Source: Enchytraeus crypticus (lineage: Eukaryota > Annelida > Clitellata > Enchytraeida > Enchytraeidae). Taken from it: 64,000 nt of DNA. Positions 1-11,784 of the stretch are shown piece by piece. Each line of letters begins with the position of its first letter. The stretch's first letter is position 1. Below the pieces are notes generated by a model that saw nothing but the letters and a program-made list of their open reading frames with translations, was not told the DNA's origin and made no database searches. A program made the translations under genes and the position numbers. The stretch lies in assembly GCA_905160935.1 (NCBI GenBank), contig CAJHZI010000444.1, positions 411,501 through 475,500 of the forward strand, in the 5' to 3' direction.

Positions 1-133
1 GCTATGATAACTGGTAAATCAGCTAGGTCAACACCTGGAGCAATTAAAAATACACAAAATTTGAAACTGAACAGAAATATTATAAAAGACTTCTTAGATT
101 ATTCTATAAAAATAGTAAAGTAAACACAAATTA

Positions 134-352
134 GTGAAATGATCAACTGTGTTGACATCTATCACTTTTAATACCACATGTTTAAACCGTTAGGCAGTTT
201 AGTCCATATTCCGTATAGCCAGTCCAGTGAATGTCCGAGATTTTACTCTCAGATCAGCGCTGCTGGGATTTGAACCCACGAGGATTCAATTTATCTCTGG
301 ATCTGTCATTTAAAACTTCATGATGTTACCCCTATGCTATTAACACATTCTA
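134..352 (-). repeat. SINE-B copy 1 (tRNA-derived)
   Basis: One of five copies in the window of a roughly 210-bp element. On the minus strand it has an A-box-like TAGCATAGGGGTAAC and a B-box-like segment near GGTTCAAATCC, then a body ending in GTTGATCATTTCAC. The tRNA-like Pol III promoter layout and the dispersed copies support a SINE. The others are at 3938, 31848, 48558 and 54826. Confidence 0.7.
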
Positions 353-484
353 ACAGAATGAACAGAATAATATAAGTTTTCCTGTATTATTCTATAAAAA
401 ATAGTGATATAATGGTACCACATGAATTTAGCCTTTTAAAATTATATCATGGTGACACTAGTAAATGAGTTAGTTTAGACTAAC

Positions 485-674
485 CTGTTTGCTTGGAGGC
501 CTCAGCAAGTACTGCCTGCAGTTTCTTCATGTCTCTACCAGCTATAGCCCACGTCAGGGCTCCCTCTTTCGCTTTCTCGCTGCTGATAGTCCTGGCTATC
601 TCCTCGACCACAAACTGTCCCGTGAAGCCAGATGCTCCAAAAACTACAATATCATATTTCATTCCCGATGCCAT
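485..674 (-). CDS. SCCPDH: Saccharopine dehydrogenase-like oxidoreductase, first coding exon (partial gene)
   Basis: The exon reads from ATG at 674 to a splice donor (ACAG followed by gttagt) after 485, 63 codons plus one base. The peptide begins MASGMKYDIVVFGASGFTGQ, with the N-terminal Rossmann dinucleotide-binding motif GASGFTG after a short beta strand. The following VVEEIAR and WAIAGRD stretches match the start of animal SCCPDH-type proteins. This family is related to saccharopine dehydrogenase and is found on lipid droplets and mitochondria; its substrate is not well defined. The rest of the gene lies beyond the left edge, so only the start of the NAD(P)-binding fold can be judged. It is transcribed away from the SAFB-like gene, with about 4 kb between the two starts. 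Confidence 0.85.
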
Positions 675-719
675 GATTACTGTTTCTCTAACGATTGTTA
701 TCTGATATCAAAATAACTT

Positions 720-1890
720 AAAAATTAATCTGAAAGTGTTCATCATCATATAGTAAACACATGGCTTTATACTGGCTATATTATGGATATGTACTCTGCA
801 AATTGCATAAAATTTTCTTTATTTCATAATACTGTAAATTAATTAGGGCACTCAGGGATTAGTTCTGTTACAATTGTTGATCAAAGTAATGTTATAGGAT
901 ATTTATGGTAAGTTCTGATTCTCATTATATCAGATATTTAAAAACTATTCACCAACATCGCATGCACTCTTCACGTGGACCTAATGATGCACTTGACTAA
1001 TGTATTTTAGCGTAAATAAATTTTTTAAGCTTTAAAATTCGCACTTCGTCTTATAGCGGGCATAAATGGGTTAACAGTCCAGCTTTTTCTACAGTTCCGT
1101 CTTTTTAAGTCTCTTGTCAGATCCAACTGCTTCGTTTACAAAAAGGATTGATTAAAACGCTCAATGGCAAGCCAATAAATTACAACCAGTGTGCACTACG
1201 ATAGAATAGGAGATATATTGGACTGATAAGAACAGCATTCAGAGAGCGAATGGTGAAGTAAATTAGGCAAAGTGCATAGTTAGGAAAACTACAGAGAGTT
1301 CAAAATGTAAATACATCTATTTTAAGAACTGATCTGCTATCATCATAATAATTAGTGTAAAATAATTTACAACAGTTAGATGTAAGCAATTTCAGTTACT
1401 GGAACAAATTTTACATAATGAATATAGTGAAACGATTAGTATGATCGTATTAATCACTTTGCATCCCATGTTTAAATGTTCTGAGTAATTTTAAATTCAA
1501 TCCAGTATCTAGGTTAATCCATACTGCCAGTCCAATTAATTATAATTTTGAAATTTTATATTGTAATATTTAAGTTCATCAAGAATTTAATCTCAAGCAT
1601 AACTTTTCTACAAACCACGTGAAAAGAATAAACAAAAACTAATTTTAAATATTAAATATTAATTTAAATATATTTGATCATATGTGATGCTGTATTGCAA
1701 TCTGGCCCTTGAACTTAACAAACTTAACATAATTATACTGGTTAAGGAAGTCACAAAGACTTGCAGCACCAGTCTTCGTCGTAATTTCATACCTCTATAC
1801 ATAGAGACCGTAAAGGGAAAAAAGATACAAACCTTGACAAGTTGATAGGCTTCAAAAGAAGAACATAAGAAAAAACTAAAAATTCAACAA
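720..1890. other. AT-rich intergenic stretch
   Basis: No open frame with recognisable protein similarity, no tandem array and no copy of the dispersed repeat families was seen here. It presumably holds the upstream region of the SCCPDH-like gene, but no core promoter motif stands out. Confidence 0.4.
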
Positions 1891-1894
1891 CAAA

Positions 1895-2560
1895 CCACAC
1901 ACACACATAACCAGCTCATGTATCAACTTACACACTGGTATACAACTATGCACAAATACATATACTTATATGCACCAATACATGTTTGCATACATGTTCG
2001 TGCATACACACCCACACACGCATTTGCATATATACACATAGGCCTACATAAATACATAGAAACACTCAAATACATACATACCCCACATCCATATATATAC
2101 AGATACACACATAAATATGCACACATATACATACAGATATATACATATACATGCACGAACATATACACATACATACACACATATACATATATATACACAC
2201 ATACATACACATATCGTACATACATACACATATACACACATATATACATATATACATATATACACATATGCATATATACATACACATACATATATACACA
2301 ATTACACATATACCTACATATATACACATAGAATACACTCACTTGTACATACACACATCGACCTTACAGACAAAAATATGCAAGCATGCATATAACTACA
2401 TACTAGGCATATCCACAATTTGCAAAATATAGTCATACATTACAATACATTCACGCATATATGCACACACATACAAAGACATACACACATGTGCATACAC
2501 TTACCCACACCTACATACACATACAAGCCTTACCCACACTCATGAATACCTAGAAACCAA
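1895..2560. repeat. ACAT/ATAC-rich microsatellite-like tract
   Basis: About 650 bp of imperfect ACAT, ATAC and CATATA repeats. It lies directly beyond the 3' end of the minus-strand LINE fragment at 2625-3508 and may be an expanded retrotransposon tail. Open frames here are translation of the repeat (His/Tyr/Ile/Thr) and not genes. Confidence 0.8.
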
Positions 2561-2624
2561 ATACCCTCATGTGGTGTGCAACTAATCAGCCTATCTACAC
2601 AAAACAAACAAACAATTTATCAAC

Positions 2625-3508
2625 TCAATGTATTTGTTTCCAATACTTATCTAGCCTATTCTTAAAAACATTCACTGGCTCTGCCTCTACTACATACTGA
2701 GGTAGCACGTTCCATATATTGACAAATCTCTGACTGAAAAAGTTTCTTCTAACCTCTAATCTGGATCTAACCTTTATTATTTTGAATCTATGCTCTCTAG
2801 TTCTAGCATAATCAGATAATTTGAAAAATTCCCCACATTCGATATTGTCAAAACCTTTAATTATTTTAAATACTCGAATTAAATCTCCTCTGGTATGTCT
2901 ATCTTCTAAACTAATTAGACCTAATACATCTAACCTAGATTCATAGCTTTGACCTCTGCATTCAGCAATCATTCTAGTTGCTCTCCTTTGAACTCTTTCC
3001 TTACATTCCACATCCTTATTTAAAAAGGTCTCCACGCTTGTACGCAATATTCTAATTTAGGTCTTACTAATGCTTTATATAATTTAACTATTACATCCTT
3101 ATTACGACTTTTTATAGTTCTCCTAATTAAACCTAAAGTGCGATTAGCGCAATTTACTGCTGATTTACACTGCTCTGAAAATTTTAGGGTATTATCAATA
3201 ATGACACCTAGATCCTTTTCTATAATGGATGATTTTAGTTCTTCATTGCCAAGCTTATATTGACTACAATTATTGTTGTGACCTACATGCATAACTGTAC
3301 ATTTATCAACAGTGAAGCTCATCTGCCAAGTAGTTGCCCAATTATGCAAACTGTCTAAATCTCTCTGAAGTGATAACATATCCTCTAGATTGCCTTTATA
3401 TTTATATAATTTGGTATCATCAGCAAACTTACTCATTTTGGATATTGTGCTGTTGTCTAAGTCATTAATGTAAACCAAAAGTAAACACATTTTTATTGAA
3501 CTGAACAC
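2625..3508 (-). pseudogene. 5'-truncated, frameshifted non-LTR retrotransposon (CR1/jockey-like reverse transcriptase)
   Basis: The minus-strand frame from 3508 begins close to the catalytic FADDTKLY motif (the YADD-type box) and runs through the reverse transcriptase thumb: QRDLDSLHNWATTWQM, EKDLGVIID and VRPKLEYCVQAWRP. A frameshift near 3020-3047 moves the reading to a second frame with KERVQRRATRMI, RGDLIRVFKI and FFSQRFVNIWNVLP, which is the usual C-terminus of these elements. The N-terminal endonuclease and the first part of the RT are absent, so this is a dead 5'-truncated insertion. CR1/Rex/jockey-type fits best; the clade would need a tree. Confidence 0.85.
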
Positions 3509-3937
3509 ATTTTATAGATTCGAGATTTTAGACTTTGCATCGTATTTGAAAAAAAAGAATCAGTAGTTTTACGTACTTGATAATTTTATTTAATTTTGCT
3601 TGTCGGAGTATACTGATACTAAATTAATCGATGTTGTCATTGATGACTGTAGCTCTCTTATTGCTGTTTTTTGTTGTTACCGGTAAGTGTTCTCCTTTTA
3701 CTCATGGTTGTTGTTTATGTTGGAGTTTTGTAGAATTAACTGATATCTAATGACATTATTGTGCATTATTTGTTATATTCGTTGCCGTGGAGATCTTTTA
3801 ACTTCTGTAAAAAGTTAAATTTTAATTTATTGAAATGAATTAATTATTATTTTCACTATTGAATTATCATTTCATAATGTTTATTTTATTGTTTAAATTA
3901 AATTTATAAATATTAGTTTAAAAGTAACCAGGCACTA

Positions 3938-4150
3938 TAGTGAAAGGATCAACAATGTTGATATCTGTCACTTTTAATACCACATGGTTAAACCGTTAGG
4001 CAATTTAGACCATTTCCCGTATAAACAGTTTAGTGAATGTCCTAGATATGACTCAGTTAAGCACGGCTGGGAATCGAATCAACGAGGGTTCAATTTTCCT
4101 CGGGATGTGCCATTTAAAACTTCATGACGTTACCCCTAAGCTATATTATT
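3938..4150 (-). repeat. SINE-B copy 2
   Basis: Diverged copy of the element at 134-352, same orientation, with the conserved CATGACGTTACC-type head on the plus strand and the ATCAACAATGTTGATATC body end. It lies upstream of the SAFB-like start codon. Confidence 0.65.
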
Positions 4151-4689
4151 CTATTTAAAATCTCACTGTGTAAAGTGGTAGGTATACGTCGTGATGGTTT
4201 AATGGCTGTTCCTGAGGTCGTAGATTCATTTTTCGGGTGAGGTTATCGGAGAATTTAAAACCGACATTCACAGGCCAGCAATTGACTATGAACTTTCTGA
4301 CGCTCTAAGCCTCTAACCATGTGGCAGTAAAAGCGATAAATATTATGGACTATAATTCTGCTGTAATATGTGTTTAATTTCTAATAACTGGAGCAGATTT
4401 CCGTTCCTTTCTCTATTGTGCTCCTTAGAGTAAAAGTTTTAAGTCTTGTAAATTTCCATATCTGTGTGTTAGCATTAATACATTTAAATTACTACATATA
4501 ACTTTTCACATACAAAAACTAGTTTAATAATTAATAAATATTTGGCGATCCAAATCATGTGCATGATCGGGGATTTAGTCTAAACATTAATTGTAATTTT
4601 CAGATTTTGTTAAATTACCTGGATCCAATAAGTTAATAATTAATAGTAAATATTTAAGGTTGGTACCGATAGTTATAATATCTAAGAAG

Positions 4690-4806
4690 ATGGCAGAAGG
4701 TAAGAAGATGGCTGAGATGAGCCTAATGGAGTTAAAGGAAGCCGTGTCACAGAGGGGAATTGATAAAACTGGAGATCGTATAATATTAATGAACAGACTG
4801 AGGAAG
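4690..4806 (+). CDS. SAFB-like exon 1: SAP domain
   Basis: 39 codons from ATG to a strong donor (AAG then gtatgt). The peptide MSLMELKEAVSQRGIDKTGD followed by RIILMNRLRK is a SAP DNA-binding helix-loop-helix: the first helix holds LKEAV, then a Gly turn, then the second helix holds LMNRLRK. SAP domains bind AT-rich scaffold/matrix attachment DNA. There is a second in-frame Met at codon 7. An untranslated upstream exon is possible, for example one ending at the donor near 3680 (ACCG then gtaagt), but I cannot show it. Confidence 0.85.
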
Positions 4807-4954
4807 GTATGTATTGAAGTATAACATGAATTTAATAACCATGGAATAAACAGTGCAAATATAAACAAGCTGTAAGTTTAAAGACAATTTGCTTTCAAAG
4901 GGCGATATTAGCTATGGGTCAAGCAATTTGCTTGATTGAGCAATCAAGCTAGAT

Positions 4955-4990
<36 letters not shown>

Positions 4991-7900
4991 TTTATTACAG
5001 TATCAACGCGATACCATACATGTCTCTCTTAGTGCACTGCCAATTGGCAGGTCCATGGTATATAGCACCTCCACTCATCTCAGTCTTCTGTTTTCTCTTC
5101 ATGTCCACATACAAGTGGATCTTTAAATCACCTAACATTCCTTTTGACAAACCATTATTCTTGGGGATTCTGCTTGTGACGAGTTGGGTCCCCTATGCCT
5201 TCCTCAGCTTCTACTACCATTTACTGGGCAGGGGCGTCATTCCATGAGAAAATTGTCCTGTCTACCCATACTATCCTGTCTACCCAAGTTATCACTCTAA
5301 GAAACTAAATTTAAATATCTATGTCTGTAGTTAAGTGACTTAGAAACAAGAAATTATTCTGAGATGCTGTGTATTCTATGCACTGTGTGAAGGTTCTGGT
5401 GGAAGAGGGAAAGGATCCCAATGGTCTCATATCTCTATCTGCAAATGACTCACCAAGTAATGGTACGTAGATTTTCATAATTTATAGTATTATAGGATTG
5501 AGGTCTAGAGAGAGGTAGACCACAATTGACTTGGGATGCAGTAATTAAGAAGGACATGAAAAATAGGGGATTGACTGATGATATGGTGTGGGACAGGGAG
5601 GACAGGAGAAAGTCTATTCGTATCCCGACCCTGGTCAAACTGAGATTTAAGGGAAGATGATGATGATGGTGATGATAGTATATTGGATTGACCAGCAACT
5701 TGTATGCTCATTCATTGAATGGGGCTGATTTAAAGTTTAGACAAGATTTTAGAAATGTTAGTAGTTGTAACTAGTAATTAATTCACTCAAATTCACTTCC
5801 ATAGAAATCAGTCGAGGAATATAAATAAATTAATAAAATAAAATATATTTCTAAGCATAAAATACAAAAATAAAGGCATAAAAGTCAGATAACTATTGAT
5901 ATTGCTGAGGTGTGAACTTTGTAAGTTAACTAAACTATGCTTTTACTTCTTTTGTTGTCACATTTTGTGCATATTTGTCATAGGTCCGTTATAATAATTA
6001 TTTAATGAATTATTAATAAATTTTAAATATTAAGTATTAATATTTTATACTTGTGCTGCTGATACAACAGATATGTAGTTATACATTCATATAGATAATC
6101 TTCAATTGGTGATCTTAGTTTAGTACCTAAACGTGAAAAAAACTGAAAAATAGCATCAAGAGTGCTATTGTAGTAAATTGTATGAAAGATTGAAGGTACT
6201 TCTCGTGGAAGACTTCTAAAAAGAATTGTTAGGAATGGGTGAAATCTTTCTTGAACTAAAATGAGAAATGAGTATTGAGTGCTTGTATGTACGTAAAAGA
6301 GCCGTCTAAGTTCTACTGTTAAATTACAAACAACTGATGCCAAAGGTACTACTAAGTACAGAAATGAAAGTAAACATGTACGGTTTATACAGTGATGATC
6401 TTAAGACCCTCTATAAACATTTAGTCGAAAGAGTTTTCAAAAGGGTGACAAAGAAAATTGGCAAGGTGGTCTAATGTGAAATATTGTGAAGGTTAGTCCA
6501 ATGCTTAGCTCACACTTAACCCCTGAGGATGAATTAATTGTTCTCTTACATTTAAGTAATATGGAAATGACACCTAAATTTTTCACACTGTTTGGTATTG
6601 CCTACCATTCGATTTTCCTGCTAGTTTCATTTATATTGTAACTAAGATACGTAAGTTTTATAATATTTTATATATCGATTATATTCTATTGCATCGCTTT
6701 TAATCTTTGAATAAAATATATATTCCATTTCGTGCGTGACATTTAAAGGAACGAAGAAGACGACTCGAGAAAGCACAGGAGATCTATCTCAGTCCTCAGA
6801 TGCTGCAAATCTCGATGAAGAGGCAAATGGTGGAATGGCAGAGGATGATGAAATGGTTGTTAAGAGGGATTGGAAAGGGTCCGTAAATACGATTTGATGT
6901 TTCTTGAAAAAGTTAGATGTGATGCAGTGATATTTTGGTATAAAGCAAGTGTATGTTTCCAGCATGTCCTATGCAACTGATCTGTGCTTGTTGGTTGGAA
7001 AGAGTTCACTTTCTCTCGGTGAATTTCAGTCGTGAGTTTTTCGAAGTGGGCTGGACTTAAAGGAGTGATCTATAGTCTCTTCTGAAGCATGAGACAGGCA
7101 ATGCAATAGACAAATCCCATTTGTTGGAACAACGAGAGCTGAATAAGAATGAGAGCTATTAAATGTCCAGAATAATTGTGAGCGCTAATGAAAGTGGTTC
7201 TAGTTTGGATTTTCCGTAAGGTGCATTTTGATTTGCCGTTGAGATTGAAACATTTCGCACAGCGCTGTTAGATACAACCGCTGTTAAGACATGTAATACA
7301 GAACTTTCACCTGCGGTCAATGGTATGTGTCTCTTGATATTAATGTGCAGAGAGGAGACTAGATGATGATCAATTCTTGGTAGTATAAATCTACTTTTTA
7401 GAGTTCTGAAGGAAATTTGTGAATTTTTATACTCAAGATTTGATTTAACGTCATTTTCTCACCTGTAGTCTATATTAAGAGATAAATGGAAAGAAATGTC
7501 ATAAAATGCATGAAACATATATGACATCGAGAAAGAAGTAAAATTTCAAATAATGTATAAAGAGAGCCAAATTGATCTAAGCAGTTGCAAAGGCTAGATG
7601 GAACCATATTAACAGACATTGATAGGCTTAATGGCATTGTTGGCTGAAGTTGATGTTTCTGCCATCTTTTACTATATATGATTCATGACTTATGCCCGAA
7701 GCAAGACATGTCTTTTGGGTATGAATATTTTTCTCATAACTATTCTTTATTGTGATTATAAAAATAAAAATATATTTAGTTATTTTCATTGCCTTTGATT
7801 AAGTATGGTGGAGGACTAGTAACTCTGAATGGATGTGGATTCTTGTTTCTCTATTTCTTAGAACTAAAAGTTTTCTTATTGATGGAGTGAGATGCAGCGC

Positions 7901-10900
7901 TGGCTCGTAAAATTTATAATCTATACTAAGCCTTGTTTATGATTGTGTATAATTTATTTGTTTGTGTTTGTTTTGTAGACATGAGGAGAGTCAAAAAGGT
8001 ATGATATTTGTATTTTGATTGATTCAGAATAACTCTCCTTGTTGTGTCCGGTTGTTTGAAGAATTGACCAACCGGTGACTGCACGTGTTGTTGAAGACGA
8101 CTAAAGCACTAAGATTCATACCAACATCAGAAAGAGCGCTCGGTGGGTGAGCGCCTAGGCTCCAGAAATTGTTGCAAAAATTTAAACGAATGAAAAAGTC
8201 TCAAATAGGGGATTGACTGATGATGTGATGTGGGACAAAGAGGATTTGAGATAGTGTATTCGTATCCCGATCCTAGTTAAACTGGGATTCAAGGGAAGAT
8301 GATGATGAATAGTAATAATAAGTGTATTTATAAGGGCACAGTAGGGCTACACTGTACAGCTAACAATTTACAAGCTCAATTGAATAAACACTTTAAATTG
8401 TTTTAAATTATTTTAAATTAATTCAATGATTAATTGATTGATTGATTGATGGTAGCACCTAAGACGGACAGAAGAGTACTGTGGATAAGTGGTCTGATGC
8501 AGACATACCTCTCTGCTGATCTCAAGAAGCTGCTCTCTGAATATGGAACGGTAATGTTTTCTTTACCCTCATCATCTCATATGTTATGTGATATCTAAAT
8601 GAAAAAGCAGCGGTGAAAGCAAAAACATGGGTGAGCACCCATTAGTTGTTGGAACGTACTAGCAAACTGGTTAGGATTGTATTAAAGAAGTGTTTTTAAT
8701 TAAAGTTAGCAAAGTTATATAGTCTATGTCATAGCAAAAATGGATCTATATCAGGAAGATAAATTCATAGTATTTTTAAATGTGTAGAGTCTTAGTGACA
8801 GATTTTGTGATTAGGTAGGTATTAGAATACATAGCTGCTAGGTGTACAACTGCTGTTTAAGCAGTGTTGAATGGGTTGAAGGTGCGTTAAATAATGCAAT
8901 TACAACTTCCATTTAATGTCACGTTCTTAGTCTCATGATGATGTCAGGCACTGTATTTTATATTATATGATATTGGAAGGAAAAAGAGGCAGGGGCAGGC
9001 CAAGATTAGGTATGTTAGATGATTTAAAGACCCACTCATATGTGGAAATGAAGAGGAAGGCGGAAGACAGAAGAGTGGAGGCGTTATGTGCCATGGACCT
9101 GCCAGTAGGCAGTGCACTAAGAGAGAGAGATATTGGATAATATCTGACTGCCTAGCTTGCTTTTAGCTGATCTGTCCTGATTAGATCTGAAAAGCTTTCA
9201 AGAATAAAATATTAATTTAAAAATGTGGTATGCATTACTTCAACTTACTGTGCTGCATTGATTTTTATTTATATTGCATTGTATTGATGTTACATTGACT
9301 TCTAATTGTATTGTATTGTATTTATATTGTCTCTCTCTTAGTGCACTGCCTACTGGCAGGTCCATGGTATATAAAACCTCCACTCTTCTCTGTCTTCCGC
9401 CTTCCTCTTCATTTCCACATACGAGTGGGTCTTTAAATCATCTAACATACCTAATCTTGACCTGCCCCTGCCTCTTTTTCCTTCCATTCTACCTTCTATG
9501 ACCTCTTTATATTGTATTGTATTAATATTCTATTGTATTTTATTGTATTTTTTTATACTACTTTATAGTGATATTACATTGCATCATATTGACACTGCAT
9601 TGCATCATACTGATAGTGTTGATGTTGTATTGTGTATCAGGTGTTGGCGGTTAAGATCGTAGCTAGTGCTAAGGATCCTAACTCTACACAGCGCTTTGGT
9701 CAGGTGACGATGTCAAGTCCTGCTGAGGCAACCCTGTGCATAGAGAAGCTCAACAATAGATTGCTGTTTGGTCATAAGATCACTGTGGAGCTGGTCTGTA
9801 CCGATAAACATTCATCATCATCTTCGTCCCTTAATCCCAGTTTAACTGGGGTCGGGATACAAATAGACTGTCTCAAATCCTCTCTGTCCTACACCCCACC
9901 ATCCATAGCCAATCCTTTGCAATGTTTGTACTGACAAACATTGCATTTCAGTAAATAAATTACTGACTAACATTGCATTTCTATAAATAAATTACTGACA
10001 AACATTGCATTTTTATAAATAAATTACTGACAAACATTGCATTTCTATAAATAAATTACTGACAAACATTGCATTTCTATAAATAAATTACTGACAAACA
10101 TTGCATTTCGATAAATAAATTGCTGACAAACATTGCATTTCTATAAATAAATTGCTGACAAACATTGCATTTCTATGAATAAATGATGTTTGAATGGAAT
10201 AAGTGTGATTACTGTAAATGAATCCCCACTGTGGAGATTAGTAATTAACTAAATAAAGAAATCATTGTTTTGTCTTTAAATAATTACTGCAATGGTATGT
10301 GTCTCTTGATATTAATGTGCAGAGAGGAGACTAGATGATGATCAATTCTTGGTAGTATAAATCTACTTTTTAGAGTTCTGAAGGAAATTTGTGAATTTTT
10401 ATACTCAAGATTTGATTTAACGTCATTTTCTCACCTGTAGTCTATATTACATACATTGTATGTTTCCTCGATAAATATTGTGTATACCGGAATCAGAGAG
10501 ATAGATTTCTGTCGATTTTGTGAATCTGGTATTTGTCGTTGTTGTTGTCTAGTGGTATAGTTGTGTGTGTTGATTGTTGTTGTTGTTATTGTCTAGTGGT
10601 ATAGTTGTGTGTGTTGATTGTTGTGTTGTTATTGTCTAGTGGTATAGTTGTGTGTGTTGATTGTTGGTGTTGTTATTGTCTAGTGGTATAGTTGTGTGTG
10701 TTGATTGTTGTTGTTGTTATTGTCTAGTGGTATAGTTGTGTGTTTGCTGCAGAAGTTCAAGAGAGATTTGAAGAGAGCCTTGGCTGCAGCCAATGCTGAG
10801 CAGAATGCCAGTCCGTCACGTTCAATGTTGTCAGTCTGGGTTAAGAACCTGCCTCCAAACACTAAAGCTGCTGATCTCAAAGATTTGTTCATCCCGCATG

Positions 10901-10936
10901 CTACAGTATGTCCTCAGCTCTCTGTATCTCTCTCTC

Positions 10937-10967
<31 letters not shown>

Positions 10968-11044
10968 TCCTGTCTCTGTTTATCATCCTGTCTCTGTCTT
11001 TCTCTCTCTCTGTCTCTGTCTCTTTGTATCATCCTGTATGTCTC

Positions 11045-11093
<49 letters not shown>

Positions 11094-11717
11094 GTTTGTC
11101 ATCCTATATTTGTCTGTCTCTCTTTCCCTTCTTGACTATCATCTGGAGCTAAACGCAGAAAATCATTTTATCTATTCATTAATGATTGAGTGAGTTAGCG
11201 AGTGAACGATTAATCGAGTGAGGCAGTGATTTATTGTATTGAGTGACTTATACATGTGTTGATAGTTTGTGATTGATTGATGGACAGATTGATTGATGCT
11301 GAAACCTAAAGTTATTATTATTATTATGTGGCAGGTAATGGGAGCCAAGGTTGTCGCTACGAATAAGGAACCAGGAGCTCAGAGATATGGACTAGTCACT
11401 CTATCTACAGTGGCTGAGGTTGAACGTTGTATTGAAGCGCTCAATGGCTCAGAGTTCAACGGCCACACTGTCACAGTGGAGAAGGTACAGAATGAAAATG
11501 TGTATACTTGAGGGATGCAATTTCTTTTCTTCTTTTTGCATTACATGGGAAATATCATAGCTGCAGTTCTTTAGACTCTTTGGCATTTTGTTATAGGCTG
11601 GAGCCAGTGGCGATGTCGGTAAGATCTTCGACCGCAGATCAGTATGTGCGGGTTCAAACCCTGGGCTCGCCCGTTACTGACATCGCTTTCGAGTTAGGAG
11701 ACTGATGTTAACATTTA

Positions 11718-11784
<67 letters not shown>

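Noticed and set aside
1918..2395. Several overlapping open frames of His/Tyr/Ile/Thr or Val/Cys/Met
   Set aside because: Translation of an ACAT microsatellite on both strands, with no protein similarity.
3640..3690. Possible untranslated first exon of the SAFB-like gene ending at a gtaagt donor
   Set aside because: Only the donor is visible; without transcript data it cannot be told from chance.
10705..11193. 162-codon open frame with Ser/Leu repeats
   Set aside because: Only 10753-10905 is real (SAFB-like exon 6); the rest is read-through of the CT array after the donor.
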